From contig NZ_JADQDQ010000008.1 in assembly GCF_015694725.1 (NCBI RefSeq), positions 184,586-248,585 of the forward strand: a DNA stretch of 64,000 nt. The letters are read 5' to 3'. Under the pieces are notes generated by a model that was not told the origin of the DNA, did not search any database, and was given only the letters and a program-made list of their open reading frames with translations. The translations under genes and the position numbers were made by a program. Of this stretch, positions 51,516 to 60,277 are shown in pieces (position 1 is the first letter of the stretch; every line of letters starts with the position of its first letter). The stretch is from Hymenobacter jeongseonensis. Its GTDB lineage: Bacteria > Bacteroidota > Bacteroidia > Cytophagales > Hymenobacteraceae.

Positions 51516-53969
51516 ATGCGCGACAACTATTCCCGGCAACGCTACTTTTTCGTCTATCTAACTGGCGCTTTTCTACTTACTCTTTTAACCGCTATTCCGG
51601 CAACCGCGCAAACCCGGGCGGCGCTAACTGGCTCGGTAGCCAATTCGGCCGGAGCGCCGGTGGAGTTTGCTACCCTTACCCTGCACCGGGCGGCCGATTC
51701 GTCGGTGGTAAAAACGGAGTTTAGCGACGACCAGGGCCATTTTAAGCTCGAAGCGACCAGCGGGGCCAACTACCGGGTTTCGGCGGCTCAGGTGGGCTTC
51801 GAGCGTTTTTGGAGCGTACCCTTTGAGCTGCCGGCTGCTGGTTTGGCGTTGCCGGCCATTGCCCTGCGCGCCAGCGCGGCCACTGCCCTCAAGGAAGTGA
51901 CCGTGACGGCCCGCAAGCCCTTGTTTGAGCGGCAGGCCGACCGCACCGTGGTGAACGTAGAGGACAGCCCGCTCGCGGCGGGTTCCACCACGCTCGATGT
52001 GCTCACCCGCTCGCCGGGCGTGACAGTGGGCTCCGGCGACAACCTGAGTTTGAAGGGCCGCCCCGGCGTGATGGTGCTCATCGATGGCAAGCGCGTGGCC
52101 ATGAGCGGCACCGAGCTGGCCGACTTCCTCCGCAACCTGCCCGCCGACCAGCTCAAAAACATTGAGCTGATTACCAACCCGCCCGCCAAATACGATGCTC
52201 AAGGCAGTGCTGGCATCATTGCCATCAACCTCAAGAAAGATCAGCGCCAGGGCACCAACGGCAACCTGAGCACCAGCATTGGCCGCGGCCAGTATAACAA
52301 ATTCAACACCAGCCTGACGTTGAACAACCGCCGTGGCAAAACCAACCTATTCGGCACTTACGGCTATGCCGACCGCGAGGCATTTAACGCGCTGACCATT
52401 CACCGCGACTTTTTGAGCGACGGGCAAGTGGTGGGGTCCAGCGACCAGGAAAACTTTATTCTGGTGCGCCAGCTGGTGCACACTTGGAAAGCGGGCCTCG
52501 ACTACAGCCTCTCGCCCAAAACCACCGTGGGACTGGCCGTGAACGGGCAGGCCGCCAACTCGCCCCAGGAAGGTACCAACGTGGCCGTAGCAGCCGACGC
52601 CAGCAACCGCACCACGGCGCAGTACCGGGCCATCAACCTGCGCACGGTGCGCACGCCCAACGCCGCCCTCAACCTCAATTTCAAGCACGAATTCACCGAC
52701 TCGCTCGGGCGCCGCGAGCTGACGATGGACGCCGACTACGTGCAGTTCCGCAACACCCGCTTGCAAACCCTGGCCACTACCTACGACCTGCCCGCACGCT
52801 CTTCCAACACGCTGACCGGCGACCAGCGCGGCACCCTCGAAATCCAGTCCGTTAAAGCCGACTATGTGCACCCGTTCAGCAAGCTCACGAAGCTGGAATC
52901 CGGCCTCAAAACCAGCCTGGTGCGTTCCGATAACAACGTGCTGTTCAGCATCACCGAAAACAACCAGACCGTTATCGACCGCAACCAGTCCAACCATTTC
53001 CGCTACAACGAGAACGTGAATGCGGGCTATTTCACCCTCACGCACACCACGCCCAAAGTCACCCTCACGGCGGGCCTGCGGGCCGAGCAAACCAATGCCA
53101 CCGGCCGCCAAGAAGTAGGCGACGAGCCGTTTCCGCCTCGCCATTACTACCAATTATTTCCCAGCGTGGCCGTGCGCCGCACCCTGAGTCCAAAGCACGA
53201 GGTGGCCTTTTCTCTGGGCCGGCGCATCGACCGCCCCACCTACGGGCAGCTCAACCCGTTTCGTATCTACATCGATGCCACCACCTACGGCTCCGGCAAC
53301 CCCGGCCTGCTGCCCCAAACCAGCTACAACCTGGAGCTGAGCCACACCTTCCGTCAAAAATTCACGACCGAGTTGGCTTGGTCTATCACCGACCGGCCCA
53401 TTGTGGGGTCGGTGCAACCCGCGCCCGGCAACTTTGTGGTGGTGCGCGATGCCAACCTCGACCGGCTCGATACCTACACCTTCACCTTCAGCGCCCCGCT
53501 GGAGCCGTTTAAGTGGTGGAGTTCCAACAACAACCTCGTGGGGTACTACGCCCGCTACATCGGCACCCTGGCCGGCACCGCGCTCGATAAGGGCCGGCCC
53601 ACGCTCAACTTCACCACCAACAACAGCTTTATCCTGGGCCACGGCTGGGGCGCCGACCTCACCGGCACCTACCAATCGCGCCAGCAGCAGGGCTTTTTCG
53701 ACATCCAGCCGCGCGGGCAGCTCGTGGCCGGCATCTCCAAAAGCCTGTGGGACAAAAAAGGCAACCTGAAGCTGAATGTTACCGACATCTTCTACACCCA
53801 GCAAACCCGCGCCACCACTACGTTTAACAACTACCGGGAGCGGTTCCACCAGCGTTTCGACACGCGGGTTGTCACGCTGGCGTTCAACTACCGCTTCGGC
53901 AACCAGAAGGTGGCGCCCACCCGCCGCCGCACCAGCGGGGCCGAAGACGAGAAGCGCCGGGCCGGCTAA
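51516..53969 (+). CDS. Outer-membrane beta-barrel family protein (TonB receptor-like), copy 2
   Basis: An 817-residue paralogue of the preceding protein. Signal peptide (YLTGAFLLTLLTAIPATAQ), regulatory domain (LTGSVANSAGAPVEFATLTLHRAADSS), plug with VTVTARKPLFERQADRTVVN, LDVLTRSPGVTVGSGDN and PAKYDAQGSAGIIAINLKKDQRQGTNG, and barrel ending FNYRFGNQKVAPTRRRTSGAEDEKRR. Plug regions of the two copies are nearly the same at protein level, while extracellular loop segments in the barrel differ, as expected if ligand specificity has diverged. The pair may form heterogeneous receptors for related cargo. No substrate-binding SusD-like lipoprotein gene lies beside them. Confidence 0.8.
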   Translation: MRDNYSRQRYFFVYLTGAFLLTLLTAIPATAQTRAALTGSVANSAGAPVEFATLTLHRAADSSVVKTEFSDDQGHFKLEATSGANYRVSAAQVGFERFWSVPFELPAAGLALPAIALRASAATALKEVTVTARKPLFERQADRTVVNVEDSPLAAGSTTLDVLTRSPGVTVGSGDNLSLKGRPGVMVLIDGKRVAMSGTELADFLRNLPADQLKNIELITNPPAKYDAQGSAGIIAINLKKDQRQGTNGNLSTSIGRGQYNKFNTSLTLNNRRGKTNLFGTYGYADREAFNALTIHRDFLSDGQVVGSSDQENFILVRQLVHTWKAGLDYSLSPKTTVGLAVNGQAANSPQEGTNVAVAADASNRTTAQYRAINLRTVRTPNAALNLNFKHEFTDSLGRRELTMDADYVQFRNTRLQTLATTYDLPARSSNTLTGDQRGTLEIQSVKADYVHPFSKLTKLESGLKTSLVRSDNNVLFSITENNQTVIDRNQSNHFRYNENVNAGYFTLTHTTPKVTLTAGLRAEQTNATGRQEVGDEPFPPRHYYQLFPSVAVRRTLSPKHEVAFSLGRRIDRPTYGQLNPFRIYIDATTYGSGNPGLLPQTSYNLELSHTFRQKFTTELAWSITDRPIVGSVQPAPGNFVVVRDANLDRLDTYTFTFSAPLEPFKWWSSNNNLVGYYARYIGTLAGTALDKGRPTLNFTTNNSFILGHGWGADLTGTYQSRQQQGFFDIQPRGQLVAGISKSLWDKKGNLKLNVTDIFYTQQTRATTTFNNYRERFHQRFDTRVVTLAFNYRFGNQKVAPTRRRTSGAEDEKRRAG

Positions 53970-54040
53970 GGACGAGCCAATTTGCCGGCGCTGAAATACC
54001 TTCGTAGGCCGGTGTGGCATTTCTTTTTCCGTTTCTCTCC

Positions 54041-55300
54041 ATGCAAGTATCAAAGATGGCAGCCGGCCTCAGCGGCTCCGAGATTATTCGAATTGGCAAC
54101 CAAGTAAGCGAGCAGGTGCGCCAGGGCGCCAACATCTGCAATTTGACGATTGGCGATTTTGACCCCAGGATTTTCCCGATTCCGGCCGAGCTCAGCACCG
54201 GCATCACCGAAGCGTACCACCAAGGCCACACCAACTACCCGCCAGCGGCCGGCATAGCCGAGCTGCGGCAAGCGGTTTCGGAATTCCTGAAAACCCGCCA
54301 GGGGCTGGACTATGGCCCGAATGATATTTTAGTGGCCGGTGGCTCGCGGCCGCTCATCTACGCCACCTACCGCGCCCTCGTGGACCCCGGCGACCGGGTG
54401 GTTTTCCCGCTGCCCAGCTGGAACAACAACCACTATTGCCACCTCACCGGCGCCACCCAGGTGGCCGTAGCCACCCAGCCCGAAAACAACTTCATGCCCA
54501 CCGCGGCCGAACTGGCCCCGCACCTAGTAGGTGCCACGCTCCTGGCCCTGTGCTCGCCGTTGAACCCCACTGGCACAGTATTCACCAAAGCGGGCCTGGA
54601 AGAAATATGTGACCTGGTGCTTGCCGAAAACAAGCGCCGAGGCCCCAACGAAAAGCCGCTCTATGTGCTTTATGACCAGATTTATTGGCTGCTTACCTTT
54701 GGCAACACCCAACATTTCGACCCGGTGAGCCTGCGCCCCGAGCTGCGCGACTACGTCATCTACATCGACGGCATTTCCAAGTGTTTTGCTGCCACCGGCG
54801 TGCGCGTGGGCTACAGCTTCGGCCCCCCGGCCATTATTGAGAAAATGAAGTCCATCCTCGGCCACGTGGGGGCGTGGGCGCCCAAAGCCGAGCAAGTGGC
54901 CACCGCCCATTTCCTGCCCGAGGCCACCGCCGTCGACACGTTCATCGCCGACATGAAAAACAAGCTGCAGGATTCCCTGCAAGCCCTTTTCGCGGGTTTA
55001 AAAGAATTGCAGGCGCAGGGCTACCCAGTCGATGCCGTGGTGCCGGCCGGTGCCATCTACCTCACGGCCAAAATCGACGTGCTGGGCCGCACCGCCCCCG
55101 ACGGCACCCTCCTCACAACTACCGCCGAGCTCACCTCCTACCTTATTTCGGAAGCCAAGCTGGCATTGGTGCCGTTCAGCGCCTTCGGTACGCCGGCCTC
55201 GGAGCCGTGGTTTCGGGCTTCGGTTGGGGCTGAGACTGTAGATTCTATTCAGGCTGCATTGCCACGGCTGCGGGCGGCGCTGGATAAGCTGAAGCGGTAA
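54041..55300 (+). CDS. Class I/II pyridoxal-phosphate aminotransferase
   Basis: A 419-residue aminotransferase of fold type I. It begins ISRIGNQV-like text (GSEIIRIGNQVSEQVRQGANICNLTIGDFDP), has ALCSPLNPTGTVF for phosphate and PLP positioning, VLYDQIYWLL, and the PLP lysine in IYIDGISKCFAATGVRVGYSFG. The C-terminal arginine that binds the substrate carboxylate is in the PWFRASVGAE segment. The family includes aspartate/aromatic aminotransferases; substrate cannot be fixed here. The ATG at 54041 begins MQVSKMAAGLSGSEI, as in relatives. The stop is only 3 bp before the next, compositionally foreign gene. The preceding gene, the beta-barrel paralogue, ends 71 bp upstream. Confidence 0.85.
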   Translation: MQVSKMAAGLSGSEIIRIGNQVSEQVRQGANICNLTIGDFDPRIFPIPAELSTGITEAYHQGHTNYPPAAGIAELRQAVSEFLKTRQGLDYGPNDILVAGGSRPLIYATYRALVDPGDRVVFPLPSWNNNHYCHLTGATQVAVATQPENNFMPTAAELAPHLVGATLLALCSPLNPTGTVFTKAGLEEICDLVLAENKRRGPNEKPLYVLYDQIYWLLTFGNTQHFDPVSLRPELRDYVIYIDGISKCFAATGVRVGYSFGPPAIIEKMKSILGHVGAWAPKAEQVATAHFLPEATAVDTFIADMKNKLQDSLQALFAGLKELQAQGYPVDAVVPAGAIYLTAKIDVLGRTAPDGTLLTTTAELTSYLISEAKLALVPFSAFGTPASEPWFRASVGAETVDSIQAALPRLRAALDKLKR

Positions 55301-55303
55301 AGC

Positions 55304-55738
55304 ATGAATTCTAGTTCAAAAGCAGTAATTATTGGCATTGCTATTCTATCGTCATCAGTTGCTCTGATGCATCAGTGGCAATGGTTCAAAAAATGGGTTA
55401 CAAATACCTATGAATACAGGAGTACTTTATTTATTGTTATCAGTGATAATGCTCCCAAAAACATTTGTATTTACACTAATTGCTTTACCGGAACTGATTT
55501 AGAGTTTAAATCTGGCTATTCGGCCATTTATGCTGGAGATGGCAAAAACAATATTTTTATCCAAGACAAACTTGAAGGGTTAACTATCAGAATTATTGAT
55601 GAAAAATCTGTTCCGAAAACGAGCAAAAGCCATTTACCCGATGAAGACTTCTATAGCAATAGCAAAAGGGTAATACGTATTGAATCAAAAGACTCGACTT
55701 CATTTTGCGGCCTGTATAAAACAATAATTTTACAATAG
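55304..55738 (+). CDS. AT-rich orphan membrane-anchored protein
   Basis: A 144-residue protein of unknown function. One N-terminal hydrophobic helix (KAVIIGIAILSSSVALMHQW, residues about 6-25) probably anchors it, or acts as a signal. The rest looks like a compact beta-rich domain (FIVISDNAPKNICIYTNCFTG, GYSAIYAGDGKNNIFIQDK) with two or three cysteines. Codon use is AT-biased in contrast to the neighbours, yet the start is only 3 bp after the aminotransferase stop, and the stop codon lies within a 17-bp-stem terminator. It was probably acquired by transfer and now shares the aminotransferase transcript. No family recognised. Confidence 0.6.
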   Translation: MNSSSKAVIIGIAILSSSVALMHQWQWFKKWVTNTYEYRSTLFIVISDNAPKNICIYTNCFTGTDLEFKSGYSAIYAGDGKNNIFIQDKLEGLTIRIIDEKSVPKTSKSHLPDEDFYSNSKRVIRIESKDSTSFCGLYKTIILQ

Positions 55739-55772
55739 AAAAAGGCCACCTAGTGAGGTGGCCTTTTTCTAT
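55735..55772. terminator. Bidirectional terminator between the orphan gene and porX
   Basis: A perfect 17-bp stem (55735-55751 with 55756-55772, loop AGTG) with A-rich and T-rich feet. It overlaps the stop codon of the plus-strand gene and lies 17 bp after the porX stop on the minus strand. Confidence 0.88.
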
Positions 55773-55789
55773 AAATAAAGTTTCGCCAA

Positions 55790-57358
55790 TTACCCCTTAG
55801 CTGTCAGCGTCACATAAGGAATGATGCACTCCTCCAGCGAAATGCCGCCGTGTTGGAACGTGTCCTTGTAGTAGTTCACGTAGTAATTGTAGTTGTTGGG
55901 ATAGGCGAAGAAATAGTCGCCAATGGTGAAGACGTACGCGGTGCTCACGTTCTCACGCGGCAGGAAAATGCTTTCCGGCTTGCGTACCACGTACACGTCG
56001 CGCGAATCTTCGAAGCCCAGGTTTTTGCCGTGCTTGTAGCGCAGGTTGGTGTTGGTGTTGCGGTCGCCCACAATCTTGTAGGGGCGCTTGCACCGGATGG
56101 TGCCGTGGTCGGTGGTGATGATGAGCTTGCCTTTTTTATCGGCAATGGTTTGCAGCATCTCATACAGCGGCGAGTGCAGGAACCACGAGCGGGTGATGCT
56201 GCGGTAGGCCGACTCATCGGCTGCCAGCTCCCGAATCATGGCCATGTCGGTGCGGGCATGCGAGAGCATGTCCACAAAGTTGTACACGATGACGTTGCAC
56301 TTGTAGTTGTTGTGCAGGTTGCTCATCTTGCCCAGCAAGTCCTTGCCAGCCTGCAGGTTGGTCACCTTGTGGTAGCTGTGCTTCACCTTCTGGCTGTTCT
56401 TCTGGAAATTGATTTCCATGAACTCGGCCTCGTGCAGGTTTTTGCCCTCGTCGTCGTCGTCGGTCACCCACAAGTTGGGGTATTTCTTCTGAATCTCCGA
56501 CGGCATCATGCCCGAGAAAATGGCATTGCGCGCATAAGCCGTGGTGGTGGGCAATATGGCGTAGTACATCTCCTCGCTATCTACCGTAAACATTTCGGTG
56601 ATGATGGGCTCCAGCACCTTCCACTGGTCGTAGCGCAGGTTGTCAATCAGCACGAAGTACACGGGCGTGTCGCCAGTGGCTTTCAGCGTGGGGAACACCC
56701 GCTCCTTGAACAGTTGGTGCGACATGAGCGGCGCGTCCTTGTCGTCGCCGTTCACCCAGTCTTCGTAGCTCTCCGTGATGAAGCGGCCGAAGTAGGTGTT
56801 GGCCTCATCCTTCTGCATGTTGAAAACCTCGGCCATGCTCTTGCCTTCGGTTTCGTTGATTTCAAGCTCCCAGTACACCAGCTTTTTGTATACCTCGGCC
56901 CACTCGGCGGGCGTGAGGCGGTCGGAAAGCTGCATGCCCAACTGGCGGAAATCGCGCTGGTAGCCCGAGTTGGTGGCTTCGCTCACGAGGCGCTTGTTGT
57001 CGAGCACCTTTTTCACGGACAGCAGAATCTGGCTCGGATTCACTGGTTTGATGAGGTAGTCGGCGATTTTGGCGCCGATGGCCGACTCCATAATGTGCTC
57101 TTCCTCGCTCTTGGTAATCATCACCACGGGCACGGTGGGACGAATCGCCTTGATTTCGGTGAGGGTTTGCAGGCCGGTGAGGCCCGGCATGTTCTCGTCG
57201 AGAAACACCAGGTCGTAGCTTTTTTCCTGAATTTCCTCAATGGCATCGGCGCCGCTATTCACGGGCGTCACGTCGTAGCCTTTTTCCTTGAGAAACAGCA
57301 AATGGGGCTTGAGCAAGTCGATTTCGTCGTCGGCCCAGAGAATGGAAGTTTGTTGCAT
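55790..57358 (-). CDS. porX: PorX response regulator with PglZ/alkaline phosphatase-like domain
   Basis: A 522-residue two-domain protein. The N-terminal REC domain (ILWADDEIDLLKPHLLFLKEKGYDV, phospho-acceptor Asp54 in LVFLDENMPGL, Lys in YLIKPVNPSQI) is followed by a helical linker and a PglZ-type domain of the alkaline phosphatase superfamily with PVYFVLIDNLRYDQW near 235 and TDHGTIRCKRP near 440. This is PorX, which in Porphyromonas and Flavobacterium works with the kinase PorY and the sigma factor SigP to switch on type IX secretion genes. PorX also binds cyclic oligonucleotide signals in some species. It is monocistronic here; porY and sigP are not in the window. Confidence 0.93.
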   Translation of the reverse strand: MQQTSILWADDEIDLLKPHLLFLKEKGYDVTPVNSGADAIEEIQEKSYDLVFLDENMPGLTGLQTLTEIKAIRPTVPVVMITKSEEEHIMESAIGAKIADYLIKPVNPSQILLSVKKVLDNKRLVSEATNSGYQRDFRQLGMQLSDRLTPAEWAEVYKKLVYWELEINETEGKSMAEVFNMQKDEANTYFGRFITESYEDWVNGDDKDAPLMSHQLFKERVFPTLKATGDTPVYFVLIDNLRYDQWKVLEPIITEMFTVDSEEMYYAILPTTTAYARNAIFSGMMPSEIQKKYPNLWVTDDDDEGKNLHEAEFMEINFQKNSQKVKHSYHKVTNLQAGKDLLGKMSNLHNNYKCNVIVYNFVDMLSHARTDMAMIRELAADESAYRSITRSWFLHSPLYEMLQTIADKKGKLIITTDHGTIRCKRPYKIVGDRNTNTNLRYKHGKNLGFEDSRDVYVVRKPESIFLPRENVSTAYVFTIGDYFFAYPNNYNYYVNYYKDTFQHGGISLEECIIPYVTLTAKG

Positions 57359-57718
57359 AGGATTGCGCCCGTTTTTTAAGTTGGCGAGTTAGAATAACGG
57401 TTCGCCGGAGGCGGCCGCGGGTGAATAGTGCCCGGAACGAAGTCCCGGCATGGAATGAAACGGTAGAAAAGAAGCGCTAGTGCCCGGCCTACGGGCCAAA
57501 CCCGTAAGCTTTACCGTAAACGAGGCAGTTTAGTTATTGCATTGACATTAGCTCGGCGGTGAAGCCGTTGCGGTACCAAAGGTCTCACTTTGCGCGGGCA
57601 CCGTTGCGTGAGGCGTCCTTTCCCGGCCTCCCAATGGGATAAACCCCGCGTTGGCGTCGTTCTTTTGTACCACGAAGTCATGGTTCTCCGTCCCGTTGGC
57701 GTATAGCCAACGCACTAT
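57359..57718. other. 360-bp gap between divergent porX and HD genes
   Basis: No gene seen. A 7-bp stem (CGTTGGC 57694-57700 with GCCAACG 57706-57712, loop GTATA) ends 6 nt before the ATG at 57719 and could cover its ribosome-binding region. The rest is unremarkable promoter-like DNA for the two divergent genes. Confidence 0.5.
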
Positions 57719-58948
57719 ATGAATAAAAAGAAAATTTTCAACGACCCGGTGTACGGCTTCGTCACCATTCCCACCGAACTGCTATTTGACCTTATCGAGC
57801 ACCGGTATTTCCAGCGGCTGCGGCGCATTCAGCAATTGGGCCTTACGGGCTTTGTGTATCCGGGGGCGCTGCACACCCGCTTCCACCACGCGCTGGGCGC
57901 CATGCACCTCATGTCGTTGGCCCTGCGCACCCTCAAAGACAAGGGCGTAAAGATTTCGGCGGCGGAGGGCGAAGCAGCGCTCGCGGCCATTCTTCTGCAC
58001 GACGTGGGGCACGGCCCCCTCTCCCACGCCCTGGAAACGGCCATTTTTCAGGATGTACCGCACGAGCAGCTCTCGCTGTTCCTCATGCAGCGCCTCAACG
58101 TGGAGTTCGACGGCAGGCTGACATTGGCCATCGAAATGTTCCGGGGAACCTACAAGCGGCCGTTTTTCCACCAGCTCGTGAGCAGCCAGCTCGACATGGA
58201 CCGGCTCGACTACCTCAACCGCGACTCCTTCTACACGGGCGTGGAAGAAGGCCGGCCCGGCGCCGACCGCCTCATCAAAATGCTGCGCGTGCACGAAGAG
58301 CGGCTGGTGCTGGAAGAAAAAGCCGTGTACTCGGTGGAGAATTTCCTGGTGAGCCGGCGCCTGATGTACTGGCAGGTGTACCTGCACAAAACCGTGACCA
58401 GCGCCGAACAAATGGTGATTCGGGTGGTGCAGCGGGCCCGCGACCTGGCCCGCCAGGGCGTAGAAGTGCCGGCCAATAGCTGCCTGGGCTTCTTTCTGGG
58501 CCGCGCCGTCACCTTGGAAGACTTCGAACGCGACGACAAAATCCTCAGCCATTTTGTGGAGCTCGACGACCACGACTTCTGGTCGGCCATCAAGACCTGG
58601 GCATCCCACCCCGACAAGGTGCTCAGCTACCTCGCTAAAAGCGTGCTGCACCGCAACCTGCTCAAGATAGTGCTGGCGCCCGAGCCGTTCGACAATGATT
58701 TCCGCTTGGGAATCCAGGAATTGATAGAAGAGAAATTCAACCTGCCGCCCGACCAAGCGGCCCTCTTAATGATTGAAGGCCGCTTGAGCAACAGCGCCTA
58801 CAACGCCGAAAGCCTGGAGCCCATTGAGATTCTGACCAAAAAAGGCGACGTCGTGAACGTGATGGAAGCCTCCGACCTGCCCAATATCCGGGCCCTCAGC
58901 CAGCGCGTCGAGAAGTTTTACATATGCTACCCCAAGGAAATTGTGTAG
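57719..58948 (+). CDS. HD-superfamily phosphohydrolase (dNTPase/SAMHD1-like)
   Basis: A 409-residue HD-domain metal hydrolase. It opens KIFNDPVYGFVTIPTELLFDLIEHRYFQRLRRIQQLGLTGFVYPGALHTRFHHALG, with metal ligands His56 region and His94-Asp95 (LLHDVGHGPLSHALE), followed by SSQLDMDRLDYLNRDSF, whose Asp completes the site. This is the SAMHD1-like branch, usually annotated as HD superfamily phosphohydrolase, some members of which degrade dNTPs. Gene length and motifs are intact. Upstream is a hairpin next to the start codon; downstream is the REP-like hairpin at 58984. It precedes the lipid A genes on the same strand, an arrangement common in the phylum, though the REP element separates them. Confidence 0.88.
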   Translation: MNKKKIFNDPVYGFVTIPTELLFDLIEHRYFQRLRRIQQLGLTGFVYPGALHTRFHHALGAMHLMSLALRTLKDKGVKISAAEGEAALAAILLHDVGHGPLSHALETAIFQDVPHEQLSLFLMQRLNVEFDGRLTLAIEMFRGTYKRPFFHQLVSSQLDMDRLDYLNRDSFYTGVEEGRPGADRLIKMLRVHEERLVLEEKAVYSVENFLVSRRLMYWQVYLHKTVTSAEQMVIRVVQRARDLARQGVEVPANSCLGFFLGRAVTLEDFERDDKILSHFVELDDHDFWSAIKTWASHPDKVLSYLAKSVLHRNLLKIVLAPEPFDNDFRLGIQELIEEKFNLPPDQAALLMIEGRLSNSAYNAESLEPIEILTKKGDVVNVMEASDLPNIRALSQRVEKFYICYPKEIV

Positions 58949-58983
58949 CGCTTGGTGGTCTGTTGTATTAGGAATGATTAAAA

Positions 58984-59090
58984 GAACGTCATGCTGAGCG
59001 CAGTCGAAGCATCTCGCGTGCTGTAACTAATCCTTACGATTGGTTTACTACCACACGCGAGATGCTTCGACTGCGCTCAGCATGACGTTC
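58984..59090. repeat. REP-like hairpin element with 37-bp perfect arms
   Basis: Arms 58984-59020 and 59054-59090 are perfect complements of 37 bp enclosing a 33-nt loop. The arms contain GTCATGCTGAGCGCAGTCGA and GCATCTCGCGTG. Such long imperfect-palindrome repeats, found many times per genome in intergenic positions, are typical REP-like elements of Bacteroidota; copy number cannot be judged from one window. It lies between the HD gene and lpxD and could also terminate or stabilise transcripts. Confidence 0.8.
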
Positions 59091-59138
59091 CCTGAGATAG
59101 GAACTGAGATGGAGTTCTGACACCTAAATTTGCCCGCT

Positions 59139-60179
59139 ATGGAATTTACTGTTCAGCAAATCGCCGAAGTGCTCGGCGGCACTGTGGAAGGCGACGCGAC
59201 CCAGCGTATTTCGAGCCTCGCCAAAATTGAAGAAGCCCAAGCCGGTTCCCTCACGTTCCTCTCCAATACCAAATACGAGACGTTTTTGTACGAAACCGGT
59301 GCTTCCGCCGTCATCGTTGGCCGCAATTTGGAGCTACGCCAACCGGTCCGGCCCACGCTAATTCGCGTTGAAGACCCGTATTCGGCATTCAGTCAGCTTC
59401 TCGAGTTTTACGCCCAGGCTACTCGCACCGGCAAGCGAGGAATAGAGCAACCTTCCTACATCGGCGAAACCTCTGAAATCGGGCCCGGACACTACCGAGG
59501 TGCCTTTTCCTACATTGGTGATAATTGCAAGCTGGGCGAAAATGTATTGATTTTTCCACACGCCTACATCGGCGACCGGGTCACGATTGGGGCGGGCAGC
59601 ATCATCCACGCGGGTGCCAAAATCTATTCCGACACCGTAATTGGCCAGTTTTGCGTGGTGAAAGCCGGCGCCGTGGTGGGTACCGACGGCTTTGGCTTTG
59701 CCCCCCAGCCCGATGGTTCCTACAAGGCCATTCCCCAGATTGGCAACGTGGTGCTGGAAGACTACGTGAGCATCGGGGCCAATGCCACGATAGACTGCGC
59801 CACGCTGGGCTCCACGCGCGTGGGCCGGGGCAGCAAAATCGACAACCTGGTGCAGCTGGCACACAACGTGGAAATCGGCCAGCACACCGTCATTGCGTCC
59901 CAAACCGGCATCGCCGGCTCGGCCAAAATTGGCGACCATTGCGTGCTGGCGGGGCAGGTGGGCATGGCCGGCCACGTCACACTGGCCAACAAAACCACCG
60001 TTACGGCCCAGTCGGGTGTGGGCAAAAACGTGAAGCAAGAAGGCCTGATACTACAAGGCTCTACGGCCTTCGATTTCAAGCAAAACCAGCGCGCCCAAAT
60101 TGTTTTCCGCCGGCTGCCCGAGTTGGAGCAGCGCGTGGAGCGCTTGGAGAAGGCTAAAAACGCGACGGAAAAGCCCTAG
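59139..60179 (+). CDS. lpxD: UDP-3-O-acyl-glucosamine N-acyltransferase
   Basis: A 346-residue left-handed beta-helix acyltransferase that adds the second acyl chain in lipid A synthesis. It begins MEFTVQQIAEVLGGTVEGDATQ with the uridine-binding domain (about 1-100), then hexapeptide repeats (YIGETSEIGPGHYRG, CKLGENVLIFPHAYIGDRVTIGAGSIIHAGAKI) and the catalytic His in LVQLAHNVEIGQHTVIASQTGIAGSAKIGDH. A C-terminal helix (LPELEQRVERLEKAKNA) matches the acyl-carrier-binding tail. An exact TAAATTTG -7-like element at 59125-59132 lies only 6 bp before the ATG, so the transcript may be leaderless or nearly so, though no clear -33 partner is seen. It heads lpxD-lpxC/fabZ-lpxA. Confidence 0.95.
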   Translation: MEFTVQQIAEVLGGTVEGDATQRISSLAKIEEAQAGSLTFLSNTKYETFLYETGASAVIVGRNLELRQPVRPTLIRVEDPYSAFSQLLEFYAQATRTGKRGIEQPSYIGETSEIGPGHYRGAFSYIGDNCKLGENVLIFPHAYIGDRVTIGAGSIIHAGAKIYSDTVIGQFCVVKAGAVVGTDGFGFAPQPDGSYKAIPQIGNVVLEDYVSIGANATIDCATLGSTRVGRGSKIDNLVQLAHNVEIGQHTVIASQTGIAGSAKIGDHCVLAGQVGMAGHVTLANKTTVTAQSGVGKNVKQEGLILQGSTAFDFKQNQRAQIVFRRLPELEQRVERLEKAKNATEKP

Positions 60180-60191
60180 CTTTGCAGGCTC

Positions 60192-60273
60192 TTAGTTGGT
60201 GGTTGCTAGTTTTTGGATGCGCGGGCTTTGGGCCTGCCGCGCCAATGGCTGATAACTAGCAACTGACAACTAA
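60192..60273. repeat. Imperfect 20-bp inverted repeat ahead of lpxC-fabZ
   Basis: TTAGTTGGTGGTTGCTAGTT (60192-60211) is an imperfect inverse of AACTAGCAACTGACAACTAA (60254-60273), ending 4 bp before the lpxC ATG. A related AACTGTTAACTGTTAACTG run occurs at 61752-61770, just before lpxA. Possibly a stability or translation element, or a trace of an intergenic repeat. Confidence 0.45.
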
Positions 60274-60277
60274 TCAG

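Noticed and set aside
59101..59138. A complete promoter for lpxD
   Set aside because: TAAATTTG matches the -7 consensus, but no TTTG-like -33 element is found at 19-21 bp upstream, so it is mentioned only within the gene entry.
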